NCBI GenBank assembly: GCA_022606135.1
Contig: JABYQN010000005.1
Location: 2,542,001 to 2,606,000 of the forward strand
Direction: 5' to 3'
Origin: Fomes fomentarius
Taxonomy: Eukaryota > Basidiomycota > Agaricomycetes > Polyporales > Polyporaceae
Length of the DNA: 64,000 nucleotides
In this document: in pieces, positions 37,815 through 48,161 of the stretch
Layout: each line of letters opens with the position of its first letter
How positions within the stretch are numbered: position 1 is the stretch's first letter
The notes under the pieces: model-generated
Seen by the model: the letters and a program-made list of their open reading frames with translations, nothing else
What the model was told of the DNA's origin: nothing
Database searches by the model: none
Translations under genes and position numbers: made by a program

Positions 37815-39607
37815 TCACAAATAGACAATGAGCGCCTCCGAAGCCAGTACCGACACAGCCAGCGCATTCCCGCTCACCGCCACCGACTCAGTCCTCTGCG
37901 TACCCAGGGCAGCGCAACTCGACGAGAACGTGCCATTCCCCCAATCGTCACCGCCGCCCCTGGTCCGTGCGGGACTCGGCGTTAGGTGCTGTCAGCCGCT
38001 TCGCCTGCTTCGTGCCGCTCGAGGTCGCGAGCCCAGTGAACTGCACGGACGTGCTCGCGCGCGTGCCAGTGCCGTTGAAGTGGTTCGAGTTGACGACAAG
38101 GAGTCGCAATGGGACGTTTGAAGAGGAGTAGACCGCGTATGTCGCGATCGCGGAGGAGCCGGTGTCGAGCGCTGCGAGCGTGACGCCGTCTGTGCCGAGG
38201 AAGTCGGACACGAAGACGGCGCCGTAGTATGGCGAGTAGACGTTGTTCGTGCCCCACCAGCAGTATGCCTGGCAAGAATCGATAAGTGGCATTTCGGATG
38301 TCGTGAACGGAACGACACTTACGCAGTTGCCAATCGTGCCGTGATGGAAGTAGAGACGCTCTGCGCCAATCAGTGCGCTCTGGAGAACATAGTCGACGAT
38401 CCAAAGGGCGGCACCAAATGTCGGACTGATGCCTCCACCCCCGCACGTGGCTGAGAATGGTTGAGTGAAAGGCTGCAAGCTTGATAGGACATGACGGAAA
38501 GGCTCACCCGAGTTGGTCTCGCCGAGGAAGAACCTCTTACCAGCGTTACGGGCCACGGTGGCCTCAGCCTTGAACTGCTGCACATAAGAGTGTATACCTC
38601 TAGGAGATGGGGTGATGCAGTCTCGGCGACACAATCCGCTGAATATATGCATGCTCCGACTTACGAGTGGCTCATCAGGTTCGGGAGATTAGTGCTCGCA
38701 CCACCGCATGCCGACTGTGGATACGAATGCCGGGAGATGCTCTTGATAGTGTTCAATGCTGCACTCCCGATGTTCTGGACGAGCGTTTGCGTGTTCCACG
38801 ACAGGTATACGGCCCCTTGGAAGATATTTCCGAGCTATGTAGGGGAGGATGATTATCGGAGTCAGGCTAGTATGGGTCACAGACGACACTCACAGACGGT
38901 GCTAACGCCGTGAACCACTTTGCCTCGTTCTGAATATCAATAGAGTTGCTCCACCCTGTTCCCGAGGCGATGGGAGAGCTGCTGGAGTATACTGAAGACC
39001 GTGTAAGAATCTGGGAATCCCAGACGAACCACGAGGACTCGCTCACAGTCGGGTTCGTTCCCAAGTTCGATGGCGAACAGGTTGCCCATGGTCGACTTGG
39101 CCGCCTGAGCAGCAGAAAGCGAGTTCCCCTGGTTGTTCAGTTGGCGGTTCAGCCCGACGATCACGGAGCCCTTCAACTGCGAAGCGAGCGAGAAGAACGA
39201 CGGGCCATACGTCAGGCTGAGCGGCGCGTCAGCAGGGTCTGCGACAGTATAGTTGACCGCCGTTTTCAGATTGGCATCGTACGTGGCGCGGTCTCTGTGT
39301 GCATAGATGCGTCGGTCACCGCGGTACGTAGACTAACGATGAGTGAGACATAGGAAGACGCGTACTGTGTCGTGCCGCCAATACGGACAGCCGGCTGGAC
39401 GCCGCGCAGGCGTGCGATGTTGTCTAGGCATTGGTTGGTCCCGGTGATGTTCGTGTATCCCGGGAAAGCGAAGAACTCGATCGACACGCTGACCAAGGAC
39501 GGGTCGACTGTCACTGCATCCGAGGGTGGAGTCGACGGAACCACAACAGCTTGAACGTGTGAGAGCCACAGAAGGGCAGCGATGATAACGGAGAGCCGGT
39601 AGGGCAT
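37815..39607 (-). CDS. Secreted GH79 beta-glucuronidase-like glycosidase, frameshifted near the 3' end
   Basis: Extracellular glycoside hydrolase predicted to remove glucuronic acid residues from glycans such as arabinogalactan side chains. A signal peptide begins at 39607. The acid/base Glu is in 'ELGNEPD', joined across an intron to 'LYSSSSPIASGTGW'. The nucleophile Glu is in 'RFFLGETNSG'. The C-terminal beta domain runs through 'KQAKRLTAPNAESRTDQG'. There the frame runs into a stop (37948), while the expected family C-terminus, 'TESVAVSGNALAVSVLASEA' and its last residues, continues in another frame to a stop at 37815. Between them are two C runs (37938-37942 and 37957-37960) where single-base losses would explain the shift. 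This may be an assembly error or true damage. It diverges from an MCT-type transporter. Confidence 0.8.
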
Positions 39608-41147
39608 AGTGGGTAGGCACTGTGATGATATGGCGGCCGTCGCGTCCCCTGAGTTATATCGAGGAAACCACGGCTTTATAGGGCTGCTCGGTGCATCGCC
39701 GGACTGTTACTCGTGAAGCGTGAAGTGCCACGATGGTCATGATGGTCGCGGCTTCGACGGATAGGTCACATAGAGTGTCAGCGGACCGACGACGGCGGGA
39801 CGAACTCGATTTTGAGAACGTCATATGACGTCTCGAAAGTAGGGTGAGAGTGTGAATGTCCGGGAAGAATAAGCTATAGCGGCCGCAGCGTCGAAAGGTC
39901 TAGGTAGAATGTCCCCTCTGCGCTGATCTGCCGGCTCATTACGTCCCGGAAGTGTGTGTTGACAGTGGGGTATGTCACCTCGTAACTTCGGAGTTAAGTA
40001 TACTGTTCAACTGGCTGCGAGCTCGAACGCGATCAGCTGGAAGTCGTCCACATGAACGTACGCCCAACTGTGATAACTCACCAGGGAAGTTCTAATGAGA
40101 TACAGCGGCCATGTCGGGAAGCTTTACACCCTGGTCCGCCCAGACTTGGACTCTGTTCCGAGTCGAAACGAAATCGAAGCATACGGCAACACATCATCAT
40201 GCGCTCAGGCACCACGATTAAGCTCTTGTTGTGATCATTGACGGCATGCTGGAGATATGAAAAGAGAGGGAACGACAACGTAACTACATACCGGCGGGAG
40301 CTTGTAGCCAACTTCCAAGATGTCATGCGGTAACTTGTAAACTCAATCTGACAGACTCCTGTCACGAAACTGTTTGCAGTAGTCCGTGTGGAGGGGTTTG
40401 ATTCGAACCCTTAAAAAGTAAGTAAGTAGTCTGCTCTATACTTCGAGTTAATGCCCCGTCAAGTCGTACTTACTGAGACTATTCTTACGTATTGCCACTC
40501 TCGGAATTTGACCAGGCTTGTAAATAGGGTTGTAACAGGAGACCAGTTAAGGTCGATCTAGTACAAGCCTGCTCCGGTGCGAGAGATCCATCAACTTCCA
40601 TCGTGAGTACTAGGTCGATGAGTCGAAGCCATGAATTTGGTTTGTGACCGTGCGCCGGAGTCGGAGGTCATGATTACTAGCCTAGTAGCAAGTAAGAGTA
40701 GGCGCCCGGTAGCTCCTTGCCTGCCGCAATGATTGTGAAAATCAATCTGTACATGTGAGTCGCGGCCTACCTTATATATCATATTTCGCCCTGCACTATC
40801 AGTACGTTCTTACGCATTTCGGAAACACGGACAGCGCCGCCACCGATGGGCAGCTTCGGACTCTTGTCCGAAATCGCCTCTCATGCACCTCCTCATCCCC
40901 GACGGCGTCCCACACGTGTCGCTTCTTTTACGACATAGTGTTGGCGCAGGTTGCACATAAGACTAGTGTTGTGGGTCGTGACCGCCCTGCCGTACGGCAG
41001 GAATGCAGCCTTATCGAACCGAAGCCGCTTGTGGGAGAACACACTCACATCTTCGGCCGACGTGAATTATCTGCAATGTTACACCACTGTGACTCCTGAC
41101 TGCCGCTTCAGGGTCTTGACAAGTAATCGATCCAGCGGACATCGACG
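39608..41147. promoter_or_regulatory. Divergent region, GH79 gene (-) / MCT-type transporter (+)
   Basis: About 1.5 kb with no credible protein gene. It contains the promoters of both flanking genes, and a tRNA-like remnant on the minus strand near 40.4 kb listed separately. Confidence 0.4.
40391..40460 (-). other. Possible decayed tRNA or tRNA-derived repeat
   Basis: Read on the minus strand this has a G-rich acceptor-like start, a D-arm-like 'ACTC-loop-GAGC' with loop GAAGTATA, and a box-B-like GGTTCGAATC. A C-run that could partly pair with the start follows, then CCA. The anticodon stem does not pair and the T stem is broken, so it is not a working tRNA. It may be chance. Confidence 0.2.
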
Positions 41148-42913
41148 ATGACCAGCTCAGTGGGAAAGCACGGCCTGGGCAAGGTAGAGGCGCAGGGAAA
41201 TGTCACGGACACCGTCAACATCGTGAGCGATATAATCGTGGCAGACAACAGCCCAGCACCAGCGGAGGAAGAGCTTGAATACGTACCAGACGGCGGCAAG
41301 GAAGCGTGGACAGTCGTCTTGGGCTCTACCCTTGCTCTCTTCGCGTCGTCGGGATTGGCCAACTCATATGTACGTCTCCTTCTTTCTTCGTATCTTCCCC
41401 TTCTGCTCGTTGAGACTACCTTCTCCAGGGTGCCTTCCAGGATTACTACCAGTCCACGCTCCTCCCATCTACCTCGTCATCATCCATAGCTCTCATCGGC
41501 TCCCTCCAGTTCTTCTTGTTGTACATATTCAGCCCATCCACGGGACGCATGTTTGACGCATACGGCACCTCTGTTTGTGTCTCCTCTGAGATACTGCACG
41601 ACCATACACTGATTCTGCATGTACAGATCCTCGTCCCTCTCGGTTGTCTGACCTGCGTCTTTGCGATGATGATGGTCTCTCTCACCCAGCACGACCATGC
41701 ATACCAGCTCTTTCTATCCCAGGGTGTCCTCTTCGGCACCGGCATTGCCCTCATCTACAACCCCTCTGTCGCCGCCCTCAACCACTGGTTCCGCCGCAGA
41801 CGAGCACTCGTTATCGGCATTGTGATTGCTGGCAGTGCAATCGGCGGCGTCGTCTGGCCCATCGTACTCCATCGCCTCATCCCACTCGTCGGTTTTGCGT
41901 GGGCCACACGCACCATTGCATTCATTATGGTCGCCTGTTTCACTATCTCATGTATCACTATCAAGACCCGGCTCCCTCTGCAAGGGCACATCTCCTGGCG
42001 GACCGCAGTCGACCTCGGTGGCTTCAAGGACGTGCGCTACGTGCTCGTTGCAGTGGCCGGCTTCCTGTATGTCTCCTCTCCTCCATTCCACCTCCTCGTC
42101 GGGGGATGGCCCTGCCTGTGCTGATCCCTGTGGAAGCTTGTACTATGCGCTCTTTGTCCCATATGTCTACATTCAAATCTATGCCGACTTCCGCGGTGTA
42201 CCGTCCAACATCTCCGATTACCTCCTCTCCATCCTCAGCGCCACGAATATCCTCTCGAGAGTCCTTCCTGGCTTGTTAGCTGACCGATACGGACCGTGGG
42301 TCCTTTCCTGCCTATGTCCAGGGTTTCCATAGATTGCTCACGCCTCCACTATAGTCTCAACATCTTCATCCCTGCCGCGGCGCTCTGTTCCATCTTCATC
42401 CTCGGGCTCTGGCTGCCCTCACGCGATCCCGGCACAATTACAGCCTTCGCGACCCTCTACGGTCTTTTTTCTGGTCCGTTCAAGTCTTCAATCGTATTTT
42501 CTCTTTCTCCTTGCAAATCGTCTGATAGACTCTCACCAGGCGCTCTCGCCACTCTTCTCCCACCCTACATTGCGGACATCACGCCCCGGCAGGTGTACGG
42601 CGCACGACTAGGTGCGTACCTTGCCCTGCCCATCCATGCTTCATTGAGTCATTCTAAGTTGCATCATGCACGATACACAGGCTCGGTAAACATCTTCCTG
42701 GCGGTAGCGAGCCTCGTCGGCACCCCTACAGCCGGCGCGCTCCTCAAGACGGTCGATGGCGCACATTTCGACAGACTCATCGTATTCTCTGGTCTTCTCA
42801 TGGTCGGCGGCACCCTGTTCCTTGTTGCTACTGCGCTTGTAGACTCGAAGCTCGTCAGAACGAGTATCGCCTCGCTCAGCTCGAGATGGAGATCAGCAAT
42901 ACGCCGAAAATAA
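41148..42913 (+). CDS. Monocarboxylate transporter-like MFS protein (MCT/SLC16 family)
   Basis: Predicted plasma-membrane carrier for a monocarboxylate or related small molecule. The ATG at 41148 opens a cytosolic tail of about 45 residues. Then comes the family hallmark 'VPDGGKEAW' leading into the first membrane segment, and 'GAFQDYYQSTLLP' across an intron. Other landmarks are 'GVLFGTGIALIYNPSVAALN', 'HWFRRRRALVIGIVIAGSAI', 'PYVYIQIYADFRGV' and 'NILSRVLPGLLADRYG'. The last exon codes for two more membrane segments and a basic tail 'RWRSAIRRK'. About seven exons are inferred. Fungal members (Mch-like) often do not carry the substrates of animal MCTs. It shares an upstream region with the GH79 glycosidase gene. 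Confidence 0.87.
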
Positions 42914-43160
42914 CGAGTCACAACGCATCCACGACACTTACGCGAGTGCAAACCCTTGCGACGGTGGCCTGACACTACAAGGCCATACCGTCCGTGTCAG
43001 ACATGTTAACGTAAGCTAATTTAGATTTTGGCGATGCTTTCTTTGGTTGTGGACAAGGTGTGAGGGTAGTGGAACCTATGACGTTGCGCGACGGTACTAC
43101 CAGTCCTACTAATAGTTCTCATTGCTCCGAGTCTGCTAGTATTGCAGTATTACCACCACC
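42914..43160. other. Short intergenic region
   Basis: About 0.25 kb between the MCT-type gene and the phosphosulfolactate-synthase-like remnant. No gene is seen. Confidence 0.4.
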
Positions 43161-43608
43161 ATGCTTGCCCGCAACGTCTTCGCCCAAACACTACGCCAGC
43201 ACGTCTGTCCACGAACCTCTACTATCCCACTGGCTGCCACGCGGGCACTTCACAGCACCTCGCGTGTATCGGACGCCACTCAGGCCCATCCGTTCTCTTT
43301 CCTTCCTGCGAACTCGCTCGAACCGAAAGCGACTCGAAACAAAGGGTCCACCGAGATACGCGGCCCATACTATGCTCCCGTAACGAAGAGCAAAAAAAAC
43401 TCGACGATCTGCTCAAGGACTGGGGCGAGTACGTCGATGGCACCAAGTTCGCAGGCGGCGCGTTCTCGCCCATGCCAGAGGACAGGCTGCGCGCGCTCAT
43501 TGAAACTGCCCCATAAGCATGGTGGGTGACGTCACTCATACGCAACCGCTAAGGTAGAGTGCGCGCTAACGCGCATTGAAACTAGGATGATGCTATGTGA
43601 GCACCGGC
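43161..43608 (+). pseudogene. Phosphosulfolactate synthase (ComA)-like gene remnant
   Basis: The first frame has a mitochondrial-like leader and then 'EIRGPYYAPVTK', a signature of fungal ComA-related proteins. Homology then jumps to a second frame at an eight-A run near 43392, reading 'LDDLLKDWGEYVDGTKFAGG' and 'FSPMPEDRLRALIETA'. It jumps again at a CCCC run near 43513 to 'HKHGG'. A third frame at 43594-43608 keeps 'YVSTG', the next conserved block. The rest of the TIM barrel, including the expected active-site segments, is absent; a faint trace 'AKTEVNVNAGEGN' near 43.9 kb may be further relic. Two of the shifts sit in homopolymers and could be assembly errors, but the missing 3' part argues for real decay. 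Confidence 0.6.
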
Positions 43609-44249
43609 TGTAAGTGAAGGGTCATCAGCTAACATCGAGTCTACCAGATCCAGGGATCGTACCTTCATCATGTCCAAATATACCTCTCTTTCGTGAACTC
43701 CGAGTCTATCGACGACGAAGCGCAAGCGTTCAAAAAGAGGCAAGCTCAAGGCATAGCTTCGGAGGATGCACGACCAGTCCCTGATCATAGCTCCACTGAT
43801 GAATTGACATTGACTAGAGGTGTCCGTCCCACTGGCAGCGAGCGTATTCTATTCGCGGAATAGCGCCGCGCCGCGCAGGAAGAACGTGGAAGCGGCGAAG
43901 ACTGAGGTCAACGTGAATGCGGGGGAGGGGAACATTGGTCGCGTATCATTTCCACCAGTTCATACGAGGCTCTCAGGTTCGCTTCCGAGGTGTGCGTACG
44001 CAATCGTGATGGAGCAGCGTCCCACTCCTAGAATGACCCACATCATCACACTTAGAACAACTTAACATTCACCGTCAAGTTTCTCTCATCCGAAACCTGT
44101 TATCAATACCTTGCCAGCCGGCGGAGCCCAGAGTGGAGATTTGTCGGAAGAGTAGTACCATCGGGAGTGCCGAGATACCGTAGCTCTACTAGCTATCACT
44201 CATTGAAAGCCTATGTTGAGAGACAATAGGTAATATATTCCGACGCGGA
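43609..44249. other. Intergenic, possible further relic sequence
   Basis: About 0.64 kb between the ComA-like remnant and the kinase gene. No intact gene. A stretch near 43.89-43.94 kb may be eroded coding sequence of the preceding pseudogene. Confidence 0.35.
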
Positions 44250-47100
44250 TCAGGTACAGGCAAAGGGGCCTGAACGTGCGAAGGCAAGTTGGATGTTCTT
44301 AGCGGTCTTCACGCGGCGACCATCGGCGGCAGACTTAGGAGGTAAGCGAAGCTTAGCAGACTTAGCTGCTGGCCCACTGGTGCCCGTCACGCCCAAATCC
44401 GCCGTCGTGTCCGGAGAGTGCCAGAACCCGCCCGAGGTCGTTACGTCCAGAGAGAGGTGGGAAGCAAGAGGCTTCGCAAGTTCAGGAGCAGGATAAATGG
44501 CCAAGTGATCCTGCCATTTCTCACTCTCCGGCCAGCGCTGCTTGGACAGAGCGTACCGAAAGAGGGCCTTCACATCATCGTGCGTCGCAATCGAAGAGGC
44601 AAATTCGTAGTCTTCTTTCGTCGGCTTCTCGACTGGGTTTCCTTTCGGCCGTGGAATGAAGAACTTCTTGCGTTGCAGAGGGGCGTGGCCATCTTTTGTC
44701 TGGCCCGGTGTCTTGTCACGGTCCTTCGAGCTCTGCTGCTCGTATAGCATGATCTTGTAGCGTGCACCGAACCATGTAAGCATCGTGTGGAATACGTTGT
44801 TGAGAGCCATGTCCTCATCGCCGCCAAACACAATATCTGTTTGGAGAACCGCGGTGAGGCTGCCTGCCTCCAAACATCACCGCCGTCTTCGCTGTACCAG
44901 CCTGCCGTACACCGTGGATATCTTCCCATTCGACGAAGTACTTCTGGATCCACGTGTGGATACGCTCCTGAAGGTTGTGAGGGGTGTATCGGATGGTATT
45001 ATAGAGGGCCACGTTGAAGATTGACTCCATTTCGTCTGGAATGCCCACGATATGGAACATATCCAAGAGCGAAGCAATAGGCATGTACTTCCACGTCCCC
45101 TAGAAAACCCACGTCAGCTTGAGTGTGAGTGAGAGGATTAACATTGCACACCGTTCTCTGAGGCTGCCGAGCTTTCTCCTTAGCCTTGGATTCGGCGATG
45201 GGCTTCGAGACCTCCCAATCGCACAGGATACCCTTCCATACAACCCGAAGACCAGTCTCTCCAGGTTTCTTGACAAACACGGGCAGGATGAGGATGTTTC
45301 CGCTGCTGATATCACGGTGGATGAGCTTGCACTTATCCACCGCTGACGCGTGTGCTGCATATAGTGCTCAATAAGCGCAAAGTCCAGGTTATGTGAGGGG
45401 ACACATACCATCTAGAACATCGGAAAGGAGCTGTATGAGCCTCCTGCTAGACCCAAACACCACCAAAGGTAGACAGATCTCCTTTGTCACCATACGGTAA
45501 TGCACATAGTGTCGGACGTCGTGCCGCGCCGGTTCTTCCCTCTTGCGCTTCTCGCCCTTTCCTTTGGTGGACTTGGTGTCAGGACTGACCGGAGGCTGCG
45601 TGGGGGCCGCCTTGCGCTGGGCATTGGACCTCTGGTCGACGTGCACCTGGAAGTCCGACGCAGCGGTAGCATGATTCCCGATGTGGCTGTGGCAAACAAG
45701 TGTAGGGACGTTCTCAACCCCTGCATCGTTCAATTTCTTCAGGATGTCACCTTCCGGCTCGATGTCGTCGTATTAGGGGCGCCAGGCGTCCTTCAGGAAC
45801 ACGAATGACTTTGACTGTTTGTGCTATGCGACATAGCCGCGAGTCCCGCGGCCGATAAGCCCGCTCGTTTCAAAGATCGGTCTCCCGACAAGGAATATCT
45901 CCGCGCCGACGCTCAGACGGTAGCGCGGCCACCCATCCTCAACGGAACCTTTGAAGTAATCAAGAGCGTGCGTGAAGACGAACGAACTGTCCTTCGGAGC
46001 AAGACACCGGGGATCTTCTTCGCTCTGGGCACCCTGAGTGGGGGTCAGAGAGGGGCGGTCAGGGAGAGCCGTGGACGGGTCATTGATACCCGGAGAAAGG
46101 GTCTCGGAAGCGTTCTTCAACCCCGGACTAACCGGGATAGCCATGCATGGGATGTTAGACGGCAGGGCAGTGCCTTCCTCGTGGGAGAGCACTGGCACAG
46201 TGAGAACGGAGGAGTCGGGCAGGACAATGCGGTCCATATGCTTGTAGTCATCTGAGGACTTGTCCAGCAGAGTCGCGGTAGTGTCAATCCCTTGGCTAGC
46301 GTCGTCGAGATTGGTCAAACCCAGCATGAGCTCGACAAAGGTGCGTGTGTGCTGGACATAGCTTAGCTTGTTAGTGACAAAGACGCCAGACCTGTCCCAG
46401 CGGAAGAAGCGGAACTCGTCTTCGATGATCAAGAAAGAGTAGACGGCAGAGCGATGCTGGAACACGAAGACTCGGTCGGCATATGCGAGCTTCTGTCCGC
46501 GCACTTTCGCTCTGCCTTCGAACTTCGGCTCCACGTCTGCATCTGGAGTATCGTCAAAGGGATCATTGTTCTTCTTCGGCTGCTTGCGCTTGAACTCCGC
46601 AAAGCCACGCTGATGGACCCAGTTAGGGCGATCCTCTTCAAGCTGAACGTCGTCACGGAAGATGCCAGCGTCGGCCTTATTCAGACCCTCGTCGACCTGG
46701 TCAGCCATATGCAAGGACAGACGCATGACATAACCTGGCACAGTGTCGAGCAGGGTGACCGGGCAGTGAGGCTTTGGGCGTGTTTTGTCAGCGATGATAG
46801 GTCAGCCTTTGACCAGAGCAAAGATGTGATTGTTGACAATCTCGGCCTAGCGGACGATTGAGGATAATTACAGGGTAAATAAAAGGCGAGACTCACAAAT
46901 CCTGTCACCAGTTGGTCCTCTTGCTTCATCTTGTTCGTGGCCGCATGCCCATTGTACCCAGCGAGCATCTCGTTAAACTTCTTCGTGAGGACGGCGATCT
47001 GCACATGTGACATGACCGATTGCGGGGGCTTAGGAAGTATGTCCTTCTGGAAGGCCTCGGCAGTCCGCCAGATGATGTTACCGTCGAGCTCTTCAACCAT
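44250..47100 (-). pseudogene. FunK1-type fungal protein kinase with two in-frame stop codons
   Basis: FunK1 kinases are a mushroom-expanded family of eukaryotic-like kinases with unknown roles. The start at 47100 opens 'MVEELDGNIIWRTAEAF'. The long N-terminal region includes 'GRAKVRGQKLAYADRVFVF', 'FRFFRWDRSGVFVTNKLSY' and the glycine-rich-loop region 'LIGRGTRGYVA'. Immediately after, TAG at 45824-45826 interrupts the frame; 'SFVFLKDAWRP' follows and TAA at 45773-45775 interrupts it again. Reading continues in the same frame as 'YDDIEPEGDILKKLNDAGV', so the frame is otherwise kept. The catalytic loop is 'LIHRDISSGNILIL' and the metal-binding motif is 'DWE'. The C-terminal part after 'FHTMLTWFGARY' is long and basic. 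No splice sites remove the stops. Likely a recent pseudogene or an assembly error. Confidence 0.75.
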
Positions 47101-48161
47101 TCTGGCGCGAACCCCGTCAGCGTTTTCTCTACGAAGATGGTCGGTCTCCCGGGTTGTTTGTAGCGCCGGAACTGGAGGGGAGTCGAGGGTAGACTAGATT
47201 CAAAAGGGAAGACATGATGGCAACCGAAAGAGTTGCGGAAGACAGACCTGCGTTCCAGGTAGGCTTATATACTCCAGTGAACCTCGATCGTTAGAGCACT
47301 CGTGACAATGCCTGGACATGGTGACCGGCCAAGATCTCAGACCATCTTCACAGGTGCAGACCACAAATATAATCATACCGGATTTGAAGACAACGGTAGG
47401 TTGCGCAGAAGTAGCTTTTGTTCGATGGTGATGACAGTGTAAGCGCTAGGGGCGCGCTACCATATCGGGCACCTGGGTCACTTATAGAACTCGTTGGGCG
47501 GTGTACTTAACAGTGGGTTCAATTAGTGTCCTAATTCAGTCAAAACTTGTACCTCGCATACTTCATATATAACCTTGAGCTTCCGACAATTTTGTATACG
47601 CAACTGCAGAATTGTTAGAGTTATTCACCGAGCGCGACTGGCAGAATTCCGTCCTTATGAGCCACCCGTGGCTGTGCTGTAAACACCCATTTCCTTATCC
47701 CTTACGAGTCCTTATGCGCCCTTACAATGTGCATAAGGGCACATAAGGAAATTGGGTGGTTGCTGATGACTGCCCATCACATCCTAATTCAGAGGTCGGT
47801 CTGCAGAGGTGCATAGAGAATATACTACTCACAATAAGGCTCATCCGCCGAGCCATCTCTTCTACTAGGCCGAAGGAGGGCCCGGGCGTGGAGACAAGAG
47901 GCTAGGGTCCCCTTAGTCAGCGGACACTCTCGTAAATAAACCTCACACTCCCCCGAGGCCCTCAGGGCTATGGCCAAAGAGCCGCCGTGTAGTCAGTAGG
48001 AATGGCGTATTGTTAGTATGATCATGAGGTACTACGCTCAGTCTGTAGCTTCAAGTCAAGTTCAAACATCCAATGCCACATTAAAGTCGTACACAACGTA
48101 GCTATACATCACCAAACGTTAACAAGACAACAGATCATAAACGACCCCAGTGCTACATCGT
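47101..48161. other. Intergenic region with imperfect inverted repeat
   Basis: About 1.06 kb without coding sequence, between the kinase start and the OPT gene's 3' end. It contains the inverted repeat at 47681-47761. Confidence 0.45.
47681..47761. repeat. Imperfect inverted repeat, MITE-like or regulatory hairpin
   Basis: The left arm reads AACACCCATTTCCTTAT and the right arm, read from the other strand, AACCACCCAATTTCCTTAT. Inside, CCTTATGCGCCCTTAC is partly mirrored by GCATAAGGGCACATAAGG around a five-base loop. A second CCTTA-type copy makes several pairings possible. No target-site duplication was established. Confidence 0.45.
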
